From Candidatus Levyibacteriota bacterium (GTDB lineage: Bacteria > Patescibacteria > Microgenomatia > Levybacterales > UBA12049): 64,000 bases of DNA. The notes beneath the pieces were generated by a model. That model was not told the DNA's origin, did no database searches, and saw only the letters and a program-made list of their open reading frames with translations. Positions within the stretch are counted from its first letter, which is position 1; every line of letters starts with the position of its first letter. Made by a program: the position numbers and the translations under genes. The stretch lies in the NCBI GenBank assembly GCA_027334565.1, contig DAHWUP010000001.1, positions 62,001 to 126,000 of the forward strand, given 5' to 3'. Below, in pieces: positions 1-8,760 of the stretch.

Positions 1-2406
1 CCTACGTTAACGGTTACAAAAACACTGTTACCAAATAGTGATTTAGGGAAATTTAACTTATTGATCGACAGTAATATTGACGCAACAAATGTCGGTAATG
101 GAGGGACAACCGGTACGCAAATAGTCAGCATAGGTTCGCATACAGTTTCTGAAACTGCCGGAACTTCAACCAATCTTTCGGATTACAATGCCATAATCGG
201 TGGAGATTGTGCTCCTGACGGCTCTATAAATTTGGCTGCAGGAGATATCAAAACTTGCACCATAACAAATACAAGATATGGCTCAATAACTATTGTCAAA
301 AATACTATTGGGGCGGACGGGACTTTCGGCTTTATTGCAACCGGGTCCGGAGTATCAAACTTTGATATATCAACAATATCCAACACAGGTTCTCAAACTT
401 TCCCCAAACTATCACCCGGTACATTCTCATTCTCTGAAAATACACCTGCAAGTTGGGTGGAAGGATCAGTTTCTTGCAAAGATAATTCAACAGGAGGAAC
501 TGTTGGTACTGTTGTATCGGGACTTGCGTCATTCAGCCTAACTGCAGGACAAAACATAATCTGTACATTTAATAATACCGCGCAGGGAACATTGATAATA
601 GATAAAACAGCATTAGGCGGAGACTCAACTTTTGATTATACTGTTTCGGGTCCAACCAATATGTCACCCAGTATTACTACCACAAGCGGTTCTGGAACAA
701 CTGGCGGAAAGGTAGTTATAGCAGGAACATACGACATTGCTGAATCTTCACAGGCGGGGTGGGTACAAAAAAAAGCAACTTGTGACAATGGAGATAATCC
801 ATCAAATGTTAACGTAGGCGTTGGAGATACAGTCACCTGCACATTTACTAATACTAAACTTGCCAATCTTACAATAGTAAAAAACACAGTCGGCGGGGAT
901 GGGACTTTTGACTTTACCACAACCGGCTCGGGACTTAGTAATTTTGACTTAACAACTTCAAACGCAACAGCTTCTGCACCATTTGCCGATCTTAATCCTG
1001 GTTCTTATTCTGTTTCAGAAACTTCACAGCCGGGTTGGACATTAACCTCATCCAGCTGCACGAATGGTGATAACCCGTCCAATATCACTTTAAACCCAGG
1101 AGATAATGTAATTTGCTATTTTGAAAATACAAAATTAGGAAGTATTACTGTTACCAAATATACCGACCCGGGTACAGCCCAAACTTTTAACTTTACTCTA
1201 ACAGGACTAGCAACCGGTTCGGCAACTACAAATATAGGAGATGGACAATCTTATACTTTTAATCAATTACCTCCTTCTGTTTCTTATTCCTTATTGGAAA
1301 ATCCAACCACAGGATGGGATTTAACAGCGCTAAAATGTATTTCCACCAACAACAACTCAACTTTTTCTACGGATATACCGACAAGTACAGTAACAATATC
1401 TAACCTTACACCAGGAGACAACGTAACCTGCTCATTCGGCAACACCGAAAGTGGGAATGTAATTATTACAAAATATAACGACGTTTTGGGACAAGGAGTT
1501 TTCGATCAGACTGACCCGACGCTTTCGGGATGGACGATGAATCTGGCAAGCTATTCGGGAGGAATGTCTCAAATAACCGATACAAACGGCATTGCAACAT
1601 TTAATAATATTGCTCCGACTTCCTATACATTAACCGAAAACCAGCAAAACGGTTGGCAATTGACTGATATGTATTGTTCTGGACAGGAAGAAGGGCCTAT
1701 ATTCGGCCCAACATCAACCAGCTACCCATTATTTGTCCAGCCCGGACAAACAATCTATTGCAGAGTCTTAAACCACAACCTAATTCCTATCCTTACAATC
1801 ACAAAAACAAACGATGCGGGCGATAATGTTCTAGGTCCGGGTAGCACGGTCAACTATACAATTACCATAACTGCAACGCAATCCGCGGCGCAAAATGTAA
1901 CCGTTACCGACCTTCTTCCCGACGGGTTCCACTATAATTCCGGTTCATGGCAGGCTCTTTTGAACGGAAATCCTGTTTCCGTTCCTGAACCCACTTATCA
2001 TTCACCAGGCACCTGGACTCTTGGCAACATGAACGTTGGGGATACTTACACCCTTAAATACTCGGTGACAATTGACGGCTCTGAAGCAACCGGAACATAT
2101 TACGATAATGCCTGGGGACAGGGATATTCGGGTTCGGGCAACGTGGTATTAGCAAACGCAACAACCGACCCGGCACAAGGCTTTATCAATGACCCGACTT
2201 TCGTGGGAACCCAGGTTGTAATTGCTGCTTCTAATAATCAGGGCATCAACTATTCTAATCAAGTTACCCAAGAGGTTCTGGGAGCATCGACTTACCTTCC
2301 GGCTACCGGAGAAAATACACTTTGGGTTGTCCTGGCAACCTTACTCGGACTTTCAGGCTTGGGTATGCTATTATACGGATTTAAATTAAGGAGAAATAAT
2401 AAATAA
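1..2406 (+). CDS. LPATG-anchored surface repeat protein, 5' partial
   Basis: The reading frame is open from base 1, so the N-terminus lies outside the window; 801 residues are visible. The protein is built from about five Thr/Ser/Asn-rich modules of roughly 85-100 residues, each opening with a strand like 'ITIVKNTIGADGTF' and closing with 'CTFTNT'. They resemble prealbumin-like or Cna-B/SpaA-type stalk domains and carry paired cysteines. A DUF11-like domain follows ('TITKTNDAGDNVLGPGS', 'VTVTDLLPDGFHY'). The C-terminus has the sortase signal LPATG (about residue 766), a hydrophobic helix and a KLRRNNK tail. A sortase gene lies 1 kb downstream, so covalent wall anchoring is very likely. Probable role: adhesin or surface stalk (inference). 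Confidence 0.85.
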   Translation, partial: PTLTVTKTLLPNSDLGKFNLLIDSNIDATNVGNGGTTGTQIVSIGSHTVSETAGTSTNLSDYNAIIGGDCAPDGSINLAAGDIKTCTITNTRYGSITIVKNTIGADGTFGFIATGSGVSNFDISTISNTGSQTFPKLSPGTFSFSENTPASWVEGSVSCKDNSTGGTVGTVVSGLASFSLTAGQNIICTFNNTAQGTLIIDKTALGGDSTFDYTVSGPTNMSPSITTTSGSGTTGGKVVIAGTYDIAESSQAGWVQKKATCDNGDNPSNVNVGVGDTVTCTFTNTKLANLTIVKNTVGGDGTFDFTTTGSGLSNFDLTTSNATASAPFADLNPGSYSVSETSQPGWTLTSSSCTNGDNPSNITLNPGDNVICYFENTKLGSITVTKYTDPGTAQTFNFTLTGLATGSATTNIGDGQSYTFNQLPPSVSYSLLENPTTGWDLTALKCISTNNNSTFSTDIPTSTVTISNLTPGDNVTCSFGNTESGNVIITKYNDVLGQGVFDQTDPTLSGWTMNLASYSGGMSQITDTNGIATFNNIAPTSYTLTENQQNGWQLTDMYCSGQEEGPIFGPTSTSYPLFVQPGQTIYCRVLNHNLIPILTITKTNDAGDNVLGPGSTVNYTITITATQSAAQNVTVTDLLPDGFHYNSGSWQALLNGNPVSVPEPTYHSPGTWTLGNMNVGDTYTLKYSVTIDGSEATGTYYDNAWGQGYSGSGNVVLANATTDPAQGFINDPTFVGTQVVIAASNNQGINYSNQVTQEVLGASTYLPATGENTLWVVLATLLGLSGLGMLLYGFKLRRNNK

Positions 2407-2411
2407 TTATT

Positions 2412-3362
2412 ATGAATAAACTGTTTAAATCATTGTTAATGTCTTTTGCGGCACTCTTCCTTTTTTCAGGGGTAAGTTTTGCTTCAACTTCGGTAAGGCT
2501 GCAGCAGCCGCAAACACCCACCAACCAGAATGCGTTCAACATCACTTTTGTTGCTTTGGATACCAACTCGTCCCAGGTTGTAACTGTTCAGTGCCAAAAA
2601 CAGGGTCCGGGTGATTCAAATCCTGTGAATTTCGGCTCACCTATCACGCTTTCTGCCGGCGGCAATACCAACGTTTGCCAGGTCGGAAACGGACTATTGA
2701 ATCAAAACGGCACTTACCAGTTTGACGTAATCGCCTACGGATCAAGCACTACAACCAGCAATACCGTCAACGTAGACTTTAATACCGATGGACCGGGCAC
2801 ACCCGGCAATTACAATAAAACCAAACCCGACAACTGCACTTACGAGATAACCTTTAGAACGGCCGACGACAATGGGAAAACCGTCAAGGTGGTCTTGTAC
2901 CGTTCGTCCAATCAGAACTTTAGCTTAGACAACGGAACCCAGGTAAACCAGGTTAGTATCGGTTCGAACACCGACGGCTCGATGACCGACAACATCAGCC
3001 CAAACTGCAATACCAACTATTACTACGCGATCAGGGCTTTTGATAAATACGGAAACGGCTCGGGAGCAACCGGAGACAGTTCAACATCTACAACAATCAT
3101 CAGTCCGACAGTTACGCAGCAGGAAGGAGCAATAGCCGGCGGTACCGCGGGAAATGTGCTTGGAGCCGAAGCCGGTGGACAAGGACAAGTTTTGGGTACG
3201 GAAAGTGCAAAACCGACCCAAACCCCTGCAAAAGTAACGGGACAAAATCCTGTTTCAAACGCAGTAAACTGGGTACTTACCCACAAAAAGGTCAGCTTGC
3301 TGGTTCTAATAATTTTGGCAGCGATTGCATACTTTCTTTACCGCAGATACTATAAAAAGTAA
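2412..3362 (+). CDS. Exported membrane-anchored surface protein
   Basis: The 316-residue protein has a clear signal peptide (MNKLFKSLLMSFAALFLFSG, cleavage probably after VSFA). A Thr/Asn-rich beta-sandwich ectodomain (about 25-230) contains several cysteines and looks Ig or fibronectin-like. A Gly/Ala/Gln linker with 'NVLGAEAGG' and 'QVLGTES' follows, then one C-terminal transmembrane helix (about 292-312) with an RRYYKK stop-transfer tail. There is no LPXTG motif. It starts 5 bp after the preceding surface protein and ends 9 bp before the sortase, so the three look co-transcribed. It is likely a surface partner of the LPATG protein; no specific family is recognised. Confidence 0.8.
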   Translation: MNKLFKSLLMSFAALFLFSGVSFASTSVRLQQPQTPTNQNAFNITFVALDTNSSQVVTVQCQKQGPGDSNPVNFGSPITLSAGGNTNVCQVGNGLLNQNGTYQFDVIAYGSSTTTSNTVNVDFNTDGPGTPGNYNKTKPDNCTYEITFRTADDNGKTVKVVLYRSSNQNFSLDNGTQVNQVSIGSNTDGSMTDNISPNCNTNYYYAIRAFDKYGNGSGATGDSSTSTTIISPTVTQQEGAIAGGTAGNVLGAEAGGQGQVLGTESAKPTQTPAKVTGQNPVSNAVNWVLTHKKVSLLVLIILAAIAYFLYRRYYKK

Positions 3363-3371
3363 AATAGAATC

Positions 3372-3962
3372 GTGAAACTTCTCTCAAGAATTCTAATAAC
3401 AATTGGGTTACTTTTGATTTTTTCTTCGGTTGTTCTATTTGTGTACATTTTCGCACCGGTGGCAAAAGTCGAACTAAATTATGACCTTAACCGGCCCAGG
3501 GCAAACATCAATCAGATTACGCCTGTGGACAAAAATTTCGACATCGTCATTCCCAAGATAGGCGCCAACGCCAGGATAATTCCAAACGTAGACCCATTCA
3601 ATTCAAACGTTTACGAACTGGCACTTTCCAAAGGCGTCGCGCAGGCCAAAGGCTCCGCCTTCCCCAACCAAACCGGCAATATGTTCCTGTTTTCCCATTC
3701 CTCGGCCAACCTTTTGGAAGCTACGCGTTTCAATTCGATATTTTATCTACTATCAAAGTTAAATAAAGCAGATGTAATTTATATTTATTACAATAATACA
3801 AGATACAAATACGTTGTGTCGGGAACCAAACTTGTTGACCCTTCCGACGTTTCTTATTTAAATCCGAAATCCAGCGTTAAACAGCTGACTTTGATGACTT
3901 GCTGGCCTGCAGGTACTAATTACAAAAGACTGATTGTAATTGCAAAATCTCTAAGTAAATAA
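3372..3962 (+). CDS. Sortase family transpeptidase
   Basis: Cysteine transpeptidase that cuts LPXTG-type signals and links surface proteins to the wall. The 196-residue protein has an N-terminal membrane helix (about 5-28), then the sortase barrel. The catalytic histidine is in 'FLFSHSS', the catalytic cysteine in 'LTLMTCWPAGT' (the TLxTC motif), and the arginine in 'YKRLIVIA'. The TLxTCxPxGTxxxRLIV pattern is closer to class D/E-type sortases than to class A. The start is GTG. It is the third gene of the surface locus, and its obvious substrate is the LPATG protein at the window start. Confidence 0.92.
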   Translation: MKLLSRILITIGLLLIFSSVVLFVYIFAPVAKVELNYDLNRPRANINQITPVDKNFDIVIPKIGANARIIPNVDPFNSNVYELALSKGVAQAKGSAFPNQTGNMFLFSHSSANLLEATRFNSIFYLLSKLNKADVIYIYYNNTRYKYVVSGTKLVDPSDVSYLNPKSSVKQLTLMTCWPAGTNYKRLIVIAKSLSK

Positions 3963-4024
3963 ATTCTGTCTATAGCTTAAAGTAAATATTCCTTCGGAAT
4001 ACAGACACTACGCTTCGCTAGTCC

Positions 4025-4072
4025 ACGGGAACCTATTATAAACGCCTAATTGTTATCGCAATTTCAAAATAA
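4025..4072 (+). pseudogene. Remnant of a second sortase (C-terminal end)
   Basis: In this frame the bases read TGTYYKRLIVIAISK followed by a stop. The intact sortase just upstream ends AGTNYKRLIVIAKSLSK with a stop. Eleven of the first thirteen residues agree (GT-YKRLIVIA), and the frame meets a stop six bases upstream, so only the tail of a former sortase gene survives. It suggests a tandem duplication or second sortase locus that has been lost. The match is read directly from the translation. Confidence 0.7.
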
Positions 4073-4322
4073 ACTGCTGAAAAAGTCTTCGATCCTCCCG
4101 CAACTACAGGAATAATCTCTTATCTTTCTTAAGCCTTATTTAAGAATTGCCTGCTATCATTTTTAAATTAATGAGAAAGTATGGATTGTTAAAACATTAT
4201 TCCTCTTCGCCTATTCAGCCTCAATTTATAGTAATTACAATTACTGCGCTAACCCTAAATCCGCGATATATTTACAGCCCAACGATAGATAGTTGAGCCA
4301 GATCTTAAATAAAGGAGGAAAT

Positions 4323-4409
4323 ATGCTGCAAAGCATAAGAGGCACCCGAAAAGGGTGTCTTTTTTTATCGAAAGAGACTGTCACTGGAGCATCAAAAAAA
4401 CCCACCTGA
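4323..4409 (+). CDS. Possible 28-residue leader peptide
   Basis: A strong ribosome binding site (AAAGGAGG, 4311-4318) lies four bases before an ATG that opens a 28-codon ORF. The start codon sits inside a small hairpin (TATGCT-GCAA-AGCATA), a terminator lies inside the ORF, and its stop codon lies inside a second hairpin. It may be a translated leader peptide or a chance ORF in a structured RNA. There is no homology that I recognise. Confidence 0.3.
   Translation: MLQSIRGTRKGCLFLSKETVTGASKKPT
4340..4366 (+). terminator. Rho-independent terminator
   Basis: Stem AGGCACCC / GGGTGTCT around a GAAAA loop, followed by a run of seven T. It probably ends transcription from the sortase locus, or acts conditionally within the leader of the next gene. 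Confidence 0.8.
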
Positions 4410-4428
4410 AAACACAGAGCCAGGTGGG
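4401..4428. other. GC-rich hairpin
   Basis: Perfect eight-base stem CCCACCTG / CAGGTGGG around a 12-base loop, 64 bases before the next gene. There is no T tract, so it is not a standard terminator. It may be a structured leader or RNA-stabilising element. Confidence 0.5.
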
Positions 4429-4492
4429 CAAGAAGGACAGTACTACCCTTAACTGAAAAGAAGCTTAAGATAAATATCGTCTTCTTGACATA

Positions 4493-5380
4493 ATGCTTAA
4501 AAAACTGCTTAAATTAAGTATGGTCAAATTAAAGAAAAAACCGGCTTTCTTTTCAAGCGGATTCAAGTTTTTGATAGTGGTCGTTGTTTCCACCATACTT
4601 GTCCTATCGGGTGTTACATATCAAACCAACTCCTTGCCGCGCCGCGTCTTGGGAGCATCGACGATAGCCGATACTGCAGAAGGCCAACAAACGGATGGGC
4701 AGATCAATCAGCGCCCGGACTTTCAACCCCCTGCCGGTACGCAACAAAACCAGAATTTTCAAGAGGGGCAAAATCCGCCTTCCCCGTTATATAGGGCAAG
4801 CTTCGAAACCCAAAATCATGAAAGATTTACATTGGGTCAGGATCATCCGGAAATCCAAATATCCAGTCAAGACGGAAGGTTAAGTATAAAGGCCAGAAAC
4901 CAGAACGGGCTTGAAACAGAACTAGACACCGGCTCGCTAGGCCTGATCAACGAAGGCCTGAGGAACGAAGGTCTGGAAATTGCGACCACCGAAGGAGGAT
5001 TCTTATTAAGACAAGGTACTTATTCTGCGATGACCCATTTCCCGCTCTCGATAAATACGCTTACCAATCAGCTGACCGTCACTACTCCGACGGGTACAAA
5101 AACGGTAGCCGTTCTACCCGATCAAGCAGTTGAAAACCTGATCAGACAAAAATTCATTTCCGTGGTCGCTTCCTCATCCGCAGACACAGGTATAAATCTG
5201 GACGTTTACGCCAGTCAGTCGGCATTTATGATCAACGGAATCTTACACAAAAACTTATTCGGTTTTTTCCCGGTTAACATTGATAAGACCGCAGTAGTTT
5301 CAGCGGAAAACGGACAGCTTCTTACTACGTACGAGTCGTTTATAAACAAACTGCTCGACCTTCTCTCAGTTCCTTCCTAA
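4493..5380 (+). CDS. Hypothetical exported protein with N-terminal anchor
   Basis: The 295-residue protein has a basic N-terminus and one transmembrane helix (about 27-44), then 'RRVLGASTIAD', a Gln/Pro/Asn-rich linker (about 60-100) and a compact extracytoplasmic domain of about 190 residues. No domain family is recognised. The 'VLGAST' string after the helix also occurs just before LPATG in the first surface protein. The start is uncertain: ATG 4493 has no ribosome binding site, and an in-frame ATG at 4520 gives a protein nine residues shorter. It is convergent with msrB, leaving only 6 bp. Confidence 0.7.
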   Translation: MLKKLLKLSMVKLKKKPAFFSSGFKFLIVVVVSTILVLSGVTYQTNSLPRRVLGASTIADTAEGQQTDGQINQRPDFQPPAGTQQNQNFQEGQNPPSPLYRASFETQNHERFTLGQDHPEIQISSQDGRLSIKARNQNGLETELDTGSLGLINEGLRNEGLEIATTEGGFLLRQGTYSAMTHFPLSINTLTNQLTVTTPTGTKTVAVLPDQAVENLIRQKFISVVASSSADTGINLDVYASQSAFMINGILHKNLFGFFPVNIDKTAVVSAENGQLLTTYESFINKLLDLLSVPS

Positions 5381-5386
5381 AAAAAC

Positions 5387-5779
5387 TTAAGCTTTCGCTT
5401 TAAATTCTAAAGCCAGGGAGTTGATGCAGTAGCGTTTACCGGTCGTTTTTTTAGGTCCGTCGTCAAAAACATGACCCAGGTGTGAACCGCAATTTTTGCA
5501 GATCACCTCAATCCGGTGCATTCCCAAACTGCTATCGTCTTTAAGTATGACGTTCTCTCTGTTCACGGGGCTGTCAAAGCTTGGCCATCCGGACCCCGAA
5601 TCGAATTTGGTATCGGACGAAAATAACTCCTGTCCGCAGGCGGCACAACAATACATTCCCGTTTGATGATTGTTATATAAAGCGCCGGAAAAAGCCGGTT
5701 CCGTGCCGTTTTCTCTTAGGACATGGTATTGTTCCGTGGTTAATTTTTTCTTCCAGAATGAATCCGATTTGTTTTTCAT
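5387..5779 (-). CDS. msrB: Peptide-methionine (R)-S-oxide reductase
   Basis: Reduces the R epimer of methionine sulfoxide in proteins. At 130 residues it is a complete single-domain MsrB. Visible signatures are the two zinc CxxC pairs ('CAACGQELF' and 'CKNCGSHLGHVF'), 'GSGWPSF', and the catalytic cysteine in 'RYCINSLAL'. It begins immediately after the pyrD stop codon, so the two are probably co-transcribed. No MsrA is seen in the window. Confidence 0.95.
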   Translation of the reverse strand: MKNKSDSFWKKKLTTEQYHVLRENGTEPAFSGALYNNHQTGMYCCAACGQELFSSDTKFDSGSGWPSFDSPVNRENVILKDDSSLGMHRIEVICKNCGSHLGHVFDDGPKKTTGKRYCINSLALEFKAKA

Positions 5780-6901
5780 TTAGTTTACGTTAGCACCTAT
5801 TGCCTGCGTGATATTGTCAAATCCGTCCTTTTTTAATAAATCTTCCAGTTCATAATTTATTTGCGAGGCAAGCTGCGGCCCCTCAAAGATAAGACCGGTG
5901 ATCAGTTGAACCAGACTTGCCCCGGCTCTGATTTTATCATAGGCGTCTTTGCCGCAGAAGATTCCGCCGCAACCGATGATCTTAATCTTTTGGCCGTATC
6001 TTTTATAAATCAGTTTTATAAGTTCGTTCGATCTTGCCCGGGTCGGTAGCCCGCTGAAACTTCCGGCGGGAAATTTCTCCAGCTCTTCCCGAACAAAACT
6101 GCTATTATTTCTGTCTTTTTGCAAATTTCCCAAAATTACCGCTTTCACGGGATATTTAACTATTACATCCATCATTTTAATTATTTCTTCGTTGTCTTTT
6201 GAAATCGGCATCTTGATAAAAACCGGTTTTGACGGTTTCAGGGCAAAAACCGCCTGCAAAAGTCCGCTGAGATGTTCCGGTTCGTAAAATTCAATTTTCC
6301 CATATAAGTTCGGGCAGCTGATGTTAAGTTCGTAGAAACCGATATCCAGTTTTTCTTTTTCAACAACTTCAAAAGCGGAGACGATATCCTCTACGGCCGC
6401 ACCCTGCGTTCTTAATTTCGCGGAATTGGTTTTTCCGATACTTATCCCCACCGGAAAAACAAAATTTTGTCCTTTAAGTTTTTCGACGATTTTTTTAATT
6501 CCTTCATTCTTAAATCCTTTGTTGACCATCAGCGACCTGGTTTTTACAAGTCTTCCTAGTCTTGGTTTTGGATTGCCCTCGTAGGGCATGTTTGTGATTG
6601 TTCCTATGGTCTCAAAACCGAAATTAAGGCCGGGCAAAACCCACATCAGACTTGCTCCATAATCAAAACCCGCGGCAAGGCCGACCGGATTTCGAAAATT
6701 TATTCCGAAAAGTTGTTGTTCGAGTTCCTTTTGGGGATGACAGAAGAAAAATTTAAAAATTCCGCCAGAATATTCATTCCCGAGCGCCTGGCCGAAACGG
6801 ATAAAAAAATTATGGATGGATTCCGAGTCGGTCAAAAATAGCAGAGGCCTAAATAGATATTTATATGAATAACCGGTTAAAAATACCAATCTTTTTTTCA
6901 T
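5780..6901 (-). CDS. pyrD: Dihydroorotate dehydrogenase (class 2, quinone type)
   Basis: Oxidises dihydroorotate to orotate in pyrimidine synthesis, passing electrons to quinone in class 2 enzymes. The 373-residue protein has an N-terminal membrane-associating extension, then the FMN barrel: 'FRNPVGLAAGFDYGA', 'GFETIGTIT', 'KTRSLMVNKGFKNEG', 'ELNISCPN', 'KAVILGN' and the phosphate-binding 'IIGCGGIFCGKDAYDKI'. The N-terminal extension and length support class 2. A GGGGA ribosome binding site lies five bases before the ATG, unlike the leaderless genes elsewhere here. No other pyrimidine gene is in the window. Confidence 0.93.
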   Translation of the reverse strand: MKKRLVFLTGYSYKYLFRPLLFLTDSESIHNFFIRFGQALGNEYSGGIFKFFFCHPQKELEQQLFGINFRNPVGLAAGFDYGASLMWVLPGLNFGFETIGTITNMPYEGNPKPRLGRLVKTRSLMVNKGFKNEGIKKIVEKLKGQNFVFPVGISIGKTNSAKLRTQGAAVEDIVSAFEVVEKEKLDIGFYELNISCPNLYGKIEFYEPEHLSGLLQAVFALKPSKPVFIKMPISKDNEEIIKMMDVIVKYPVKAVILGNLQKDRNNSSFVREELEKFPAGSFSGLPTRARSNELIKLIYKRYGQKIKIIGCGGIFCGKDAYDKIRAGASLVQLITGLIFEGPQLASQINYELEDLLKKDGFDNITQAIGANVN

Positions 6902-6953
6902 AATTCCCCGCTTATTTTAACATATCATGATTTTAACCAAAACCCTCTCCATC

Positions 6954-6998
6954 AAATTCTTAAACCCCATCCGTTGACGGCATAGGGTTTAAGAATTT
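6954..6998. terminator. Long hairpin terminator after the efflux operon
   Basis: Perfect 14-base stem (AAATTCTTAAACCC / GGGTTTAAGAATTT) with a 17-base loop that itself contains CCG/CGG. The flanking A and T runs allow it to work in both directions. It separates the 3' end of the minus-strand efflux operon from the pyrD promoter region. Confidence 0.75.
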
Positions 6999-7013
6999 TT
7001 CCAAAAAAGGAAA

Positions 7014-7484
7014 CTATTGGGTAGGAGCCGGATTTGCCGGTCTTAATTGCTGCGGATTGATCTGAATATCGTTGGCAGTAATCGAACCGTCGGAGTTGGC
7101 GCTTCCTACGACCATTACCGTATCGCCTTGTTTAATATCCGAAAGGGATGCCTTTTGCGTATTCACATAGGTCGTAGAAGACCCAAGAACGACCAGTTTG
7201 GTCGACCCATCCTGCTGTTTTACGGTTAAAGTGTTATTCCCCAGGCTGATGATTTGCCCTCTGACCGGAGTAAATCTTTGTCCACCCGCGGCGCCATTAG
7301 CGCCTCTTCCTGTAAAGAATTGTCCTCCGTTCCCACCGGCAAAGCTTCGATTACCGAATTGACCGCCTAACGGATTTTGTGATTTTTGGTATTGCATTCC
7401 TGCGTAAAACCCTCCACCCGCGGCGACCAAAATCAGAATTATAGCAACAATAATTACCGAGTTAATGTTTTTCATTTTTCTCAC
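7014..7484 (-). CDS. Membrane-anchored DUF5666-like protein
   Basis: The 156-residue protein has an N-terminal transmembrane helix (about 9-28), a Gly/Asn/Gln/Phe-rich linker (about 35-75), then a beta domain with 'GQIISLGNNTLTVKQ', 'TTYVN', 'DIKQGDTVMVVG' and 'DGSITANDIQI', the pattern of DUF5666 OB-like domains. It is the last gene of the two-component/ABC operon, so it may be an accessory or sensor for the exporter (inference). The start could be GTG 7484 or the in-frame ATG at 7475, which has the better-spaced AGGTGAG site. Confidence 0.75.
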   Translation of the reverse strand: MRKMKNINSVIIVAIILILVAAGGGFYAGMQYQKSQNPLGGQFGNRSFAGGNGGQFFTGRGANGAAGGQRFTPVRGQIISLGNNTLTVKQQDGSTKLVVLGSSTTYVNTQKASLSDIKQGDTVMVVGSANSDGSITANDIQINPQQLRPANPAPTQ

Positions 7485-7535
7485 CTGCCTTTCCGTTAAA
7501 ATTTTGCGTATTTATTTTTATGATTTTCATATTTT

Positions 7536-8759
7536 TTACTCATAACGCAGAGCCTCAATGGGAGATAAGTCGGCAGCTTTTTTGGCCGGATACCAGCCGA
7601 AAATGATTCCGATCCCACCCGAAACTCCTATTGCCAAAGCGATTGCGTAAAATGAAATCGTGAACGGAAGGCTTATAAAACTGGAAATTATCAATGAAAG
7701 TATTATCCCCAATACCATACCCGTTAATCCGCCGCCGAAGGTCAAGATGATCGCCTCGATAAGAAACTGCTGGACTACGGTTGAATCTTTTGCGCCCAAA
7801 GCTTTACGCAGTCCGATTTCACGCGTTCTTTCGATGACCGTGACCAGCATGATATTCATGATCCCGATACCGCCGACCAGAAGTGAAATGGCGGCAATAC
7901 CCGCCAAAAGCGAGGTGAAAGTTCCGGTTACCGAAGAAATGGTCGAGATTATATCCGCCTGCGAAAACATCGAAAAATCTGCCTGAGTCGGATCGCTTAT
8001 CTTATGTCTTCGTAAAAGCAGATATCCCGCGTCGTTTTCTGCTTGGGTAATGCCGTTGGCGGAGGATGCCGATAAAGAAATATCGGATATGTTGGTCATG
8101 CCAAAAACCGTCTTTTGCGCGGTAGTTAGGGGAATGAAAACGATATCGTCCTGGTTACCGAATCCCGACCCGCCCTTTGAAACAGTGACACCGATTATAG
8201 TAAACGGAATTTTATTGATCCTTATCGTTTGTCCGGTCGGGTCGACTCCGTCTCCGAAAAGGTCGCTTACCACTGTCGGGCCGACCACCGCAACTTCCTG
8301 GTTGCCGTTTACTTGGGCATTGGTGATAAAAGTCCCCGAATCCATGGTTATGTTATGTACCTGAAGATACGCGGGCGTGACGCCATACACTTGCGTATTG
8401 GTGTTATTTTTGCCCGCCGTGATCTGCACGCGCCTTGAAACTTCTGGCGAAACCTGACTGATGGATGAAAAATTCGCATTCTGGATAGCCAACGCATCAT
8501 CATAAGTCAAAGAGGTAGCGCTGCCGAACCCGCCCTGTACACCGCCTGTACCTTGTTGTGATCCGGGGGTGATTGTGATTAAATTTGCTCCCAGACCCTG
8601 GATCTGATTTTGTACCGCGGCTTGGCTTGCTTGTCCCAACGAAATAAGTGCGATAACAGCTCCGATACCGATAACGATACCAAGCCCTGCCAAAGCGGTA
8701 CGGACCTTATTCAAAAGTAGCGCTTCAAACGATGATGATAATAGTTCAGAAAAATCCAT
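7536..8759 (-). CDS. MacB/FtsX-type ABC transporter permease
   Basis: Permease of a MacAB-like or YknXYZ-like export system. The 407-residue protein has one N-terminal helix (about 20-45, 'VRTALAGLGIVIGIGAVIALISLG'-type start), a large extracytoplasmic MacB_PCD domain (about 48-265) and three C-terminal helices of the FtsX fold with 'GGIGIMNIMLVTVIERTREIGLRKALGA'-type coupling sequence. It ends in 'LSPIEALRYE', typical of the family. One base separates it from its ATPase gene. It likely works by mechanotransmission on a peptide, drug or wall-active substrate. Confidence 0.93.
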   Translation of the reverse strand: MDFSELLSSSFEALLLNKVRTALAGLGIVIGIGAVIALISLGQASQAAVQNQIQGLGANLITITPGSQQGTGGVQGGFGSATSLTYDDALAIQNANFSSISQVSPEVSRRVQITAGKNNTNTQVYGVTPAYLQVHNITMDSGTFITNAQVNGNQEVAVVGPTVVSDLFGDGVDPTGQTIRINKIPFTIIGVTVSKGGSGFGNQDDIVFIPLTTAQKTVFGMTNISDISLSASSANGITQAENDAGYLLLRRHKISDPTQADFSMFSQADIISTISSVTGTFTSLLAGIAAISLLVGGIGIMNIMLVTVIERTREIGLRKALGAKDSTVVQQFLIEAIILTFGGGLTGMVLGIILSLIISSFISLPFTISFYAIALAIGVSGGIGIIFGWYPAKKAADLSPIEALRYE

Positions 8760-8760
8760 A

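Larger units (their letters stand above)
3963..4492. other. 530-bp gap between surface genes with decayed sequence and hairpins
   Basis: No intact gene of normal size is seen. The gap holds a short remnant of a sortase C-terminus (4025-4072), an AT-rich stretch, a strong ribosome binding site before a 28-codon ORF (4323-4409), a rho-independent terminator (4340-4366) and a second GC-rich hairpin (4401-4428). A frame near 4090-4140 reads PPATTG, which faintly resembles a sorting signal but is too degenerate to call. Confidence 0.6.

Noticed and set aside
4090..4140. PPATTG frame after the sortase remnant as a possible sorting signal.
   Set aside because: No hydrophobic helix of normal length or basic tail follows, and the frame is short.
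4485..4515. TTGACA directly before the 4493 ATG as its -35 box.
   Set aside because: A -10 at the right spacing (TTAAAT or TAAATT) would lie inside the coding region; it would only work if translation starts at the ATG at 4520, which cannot be decided.
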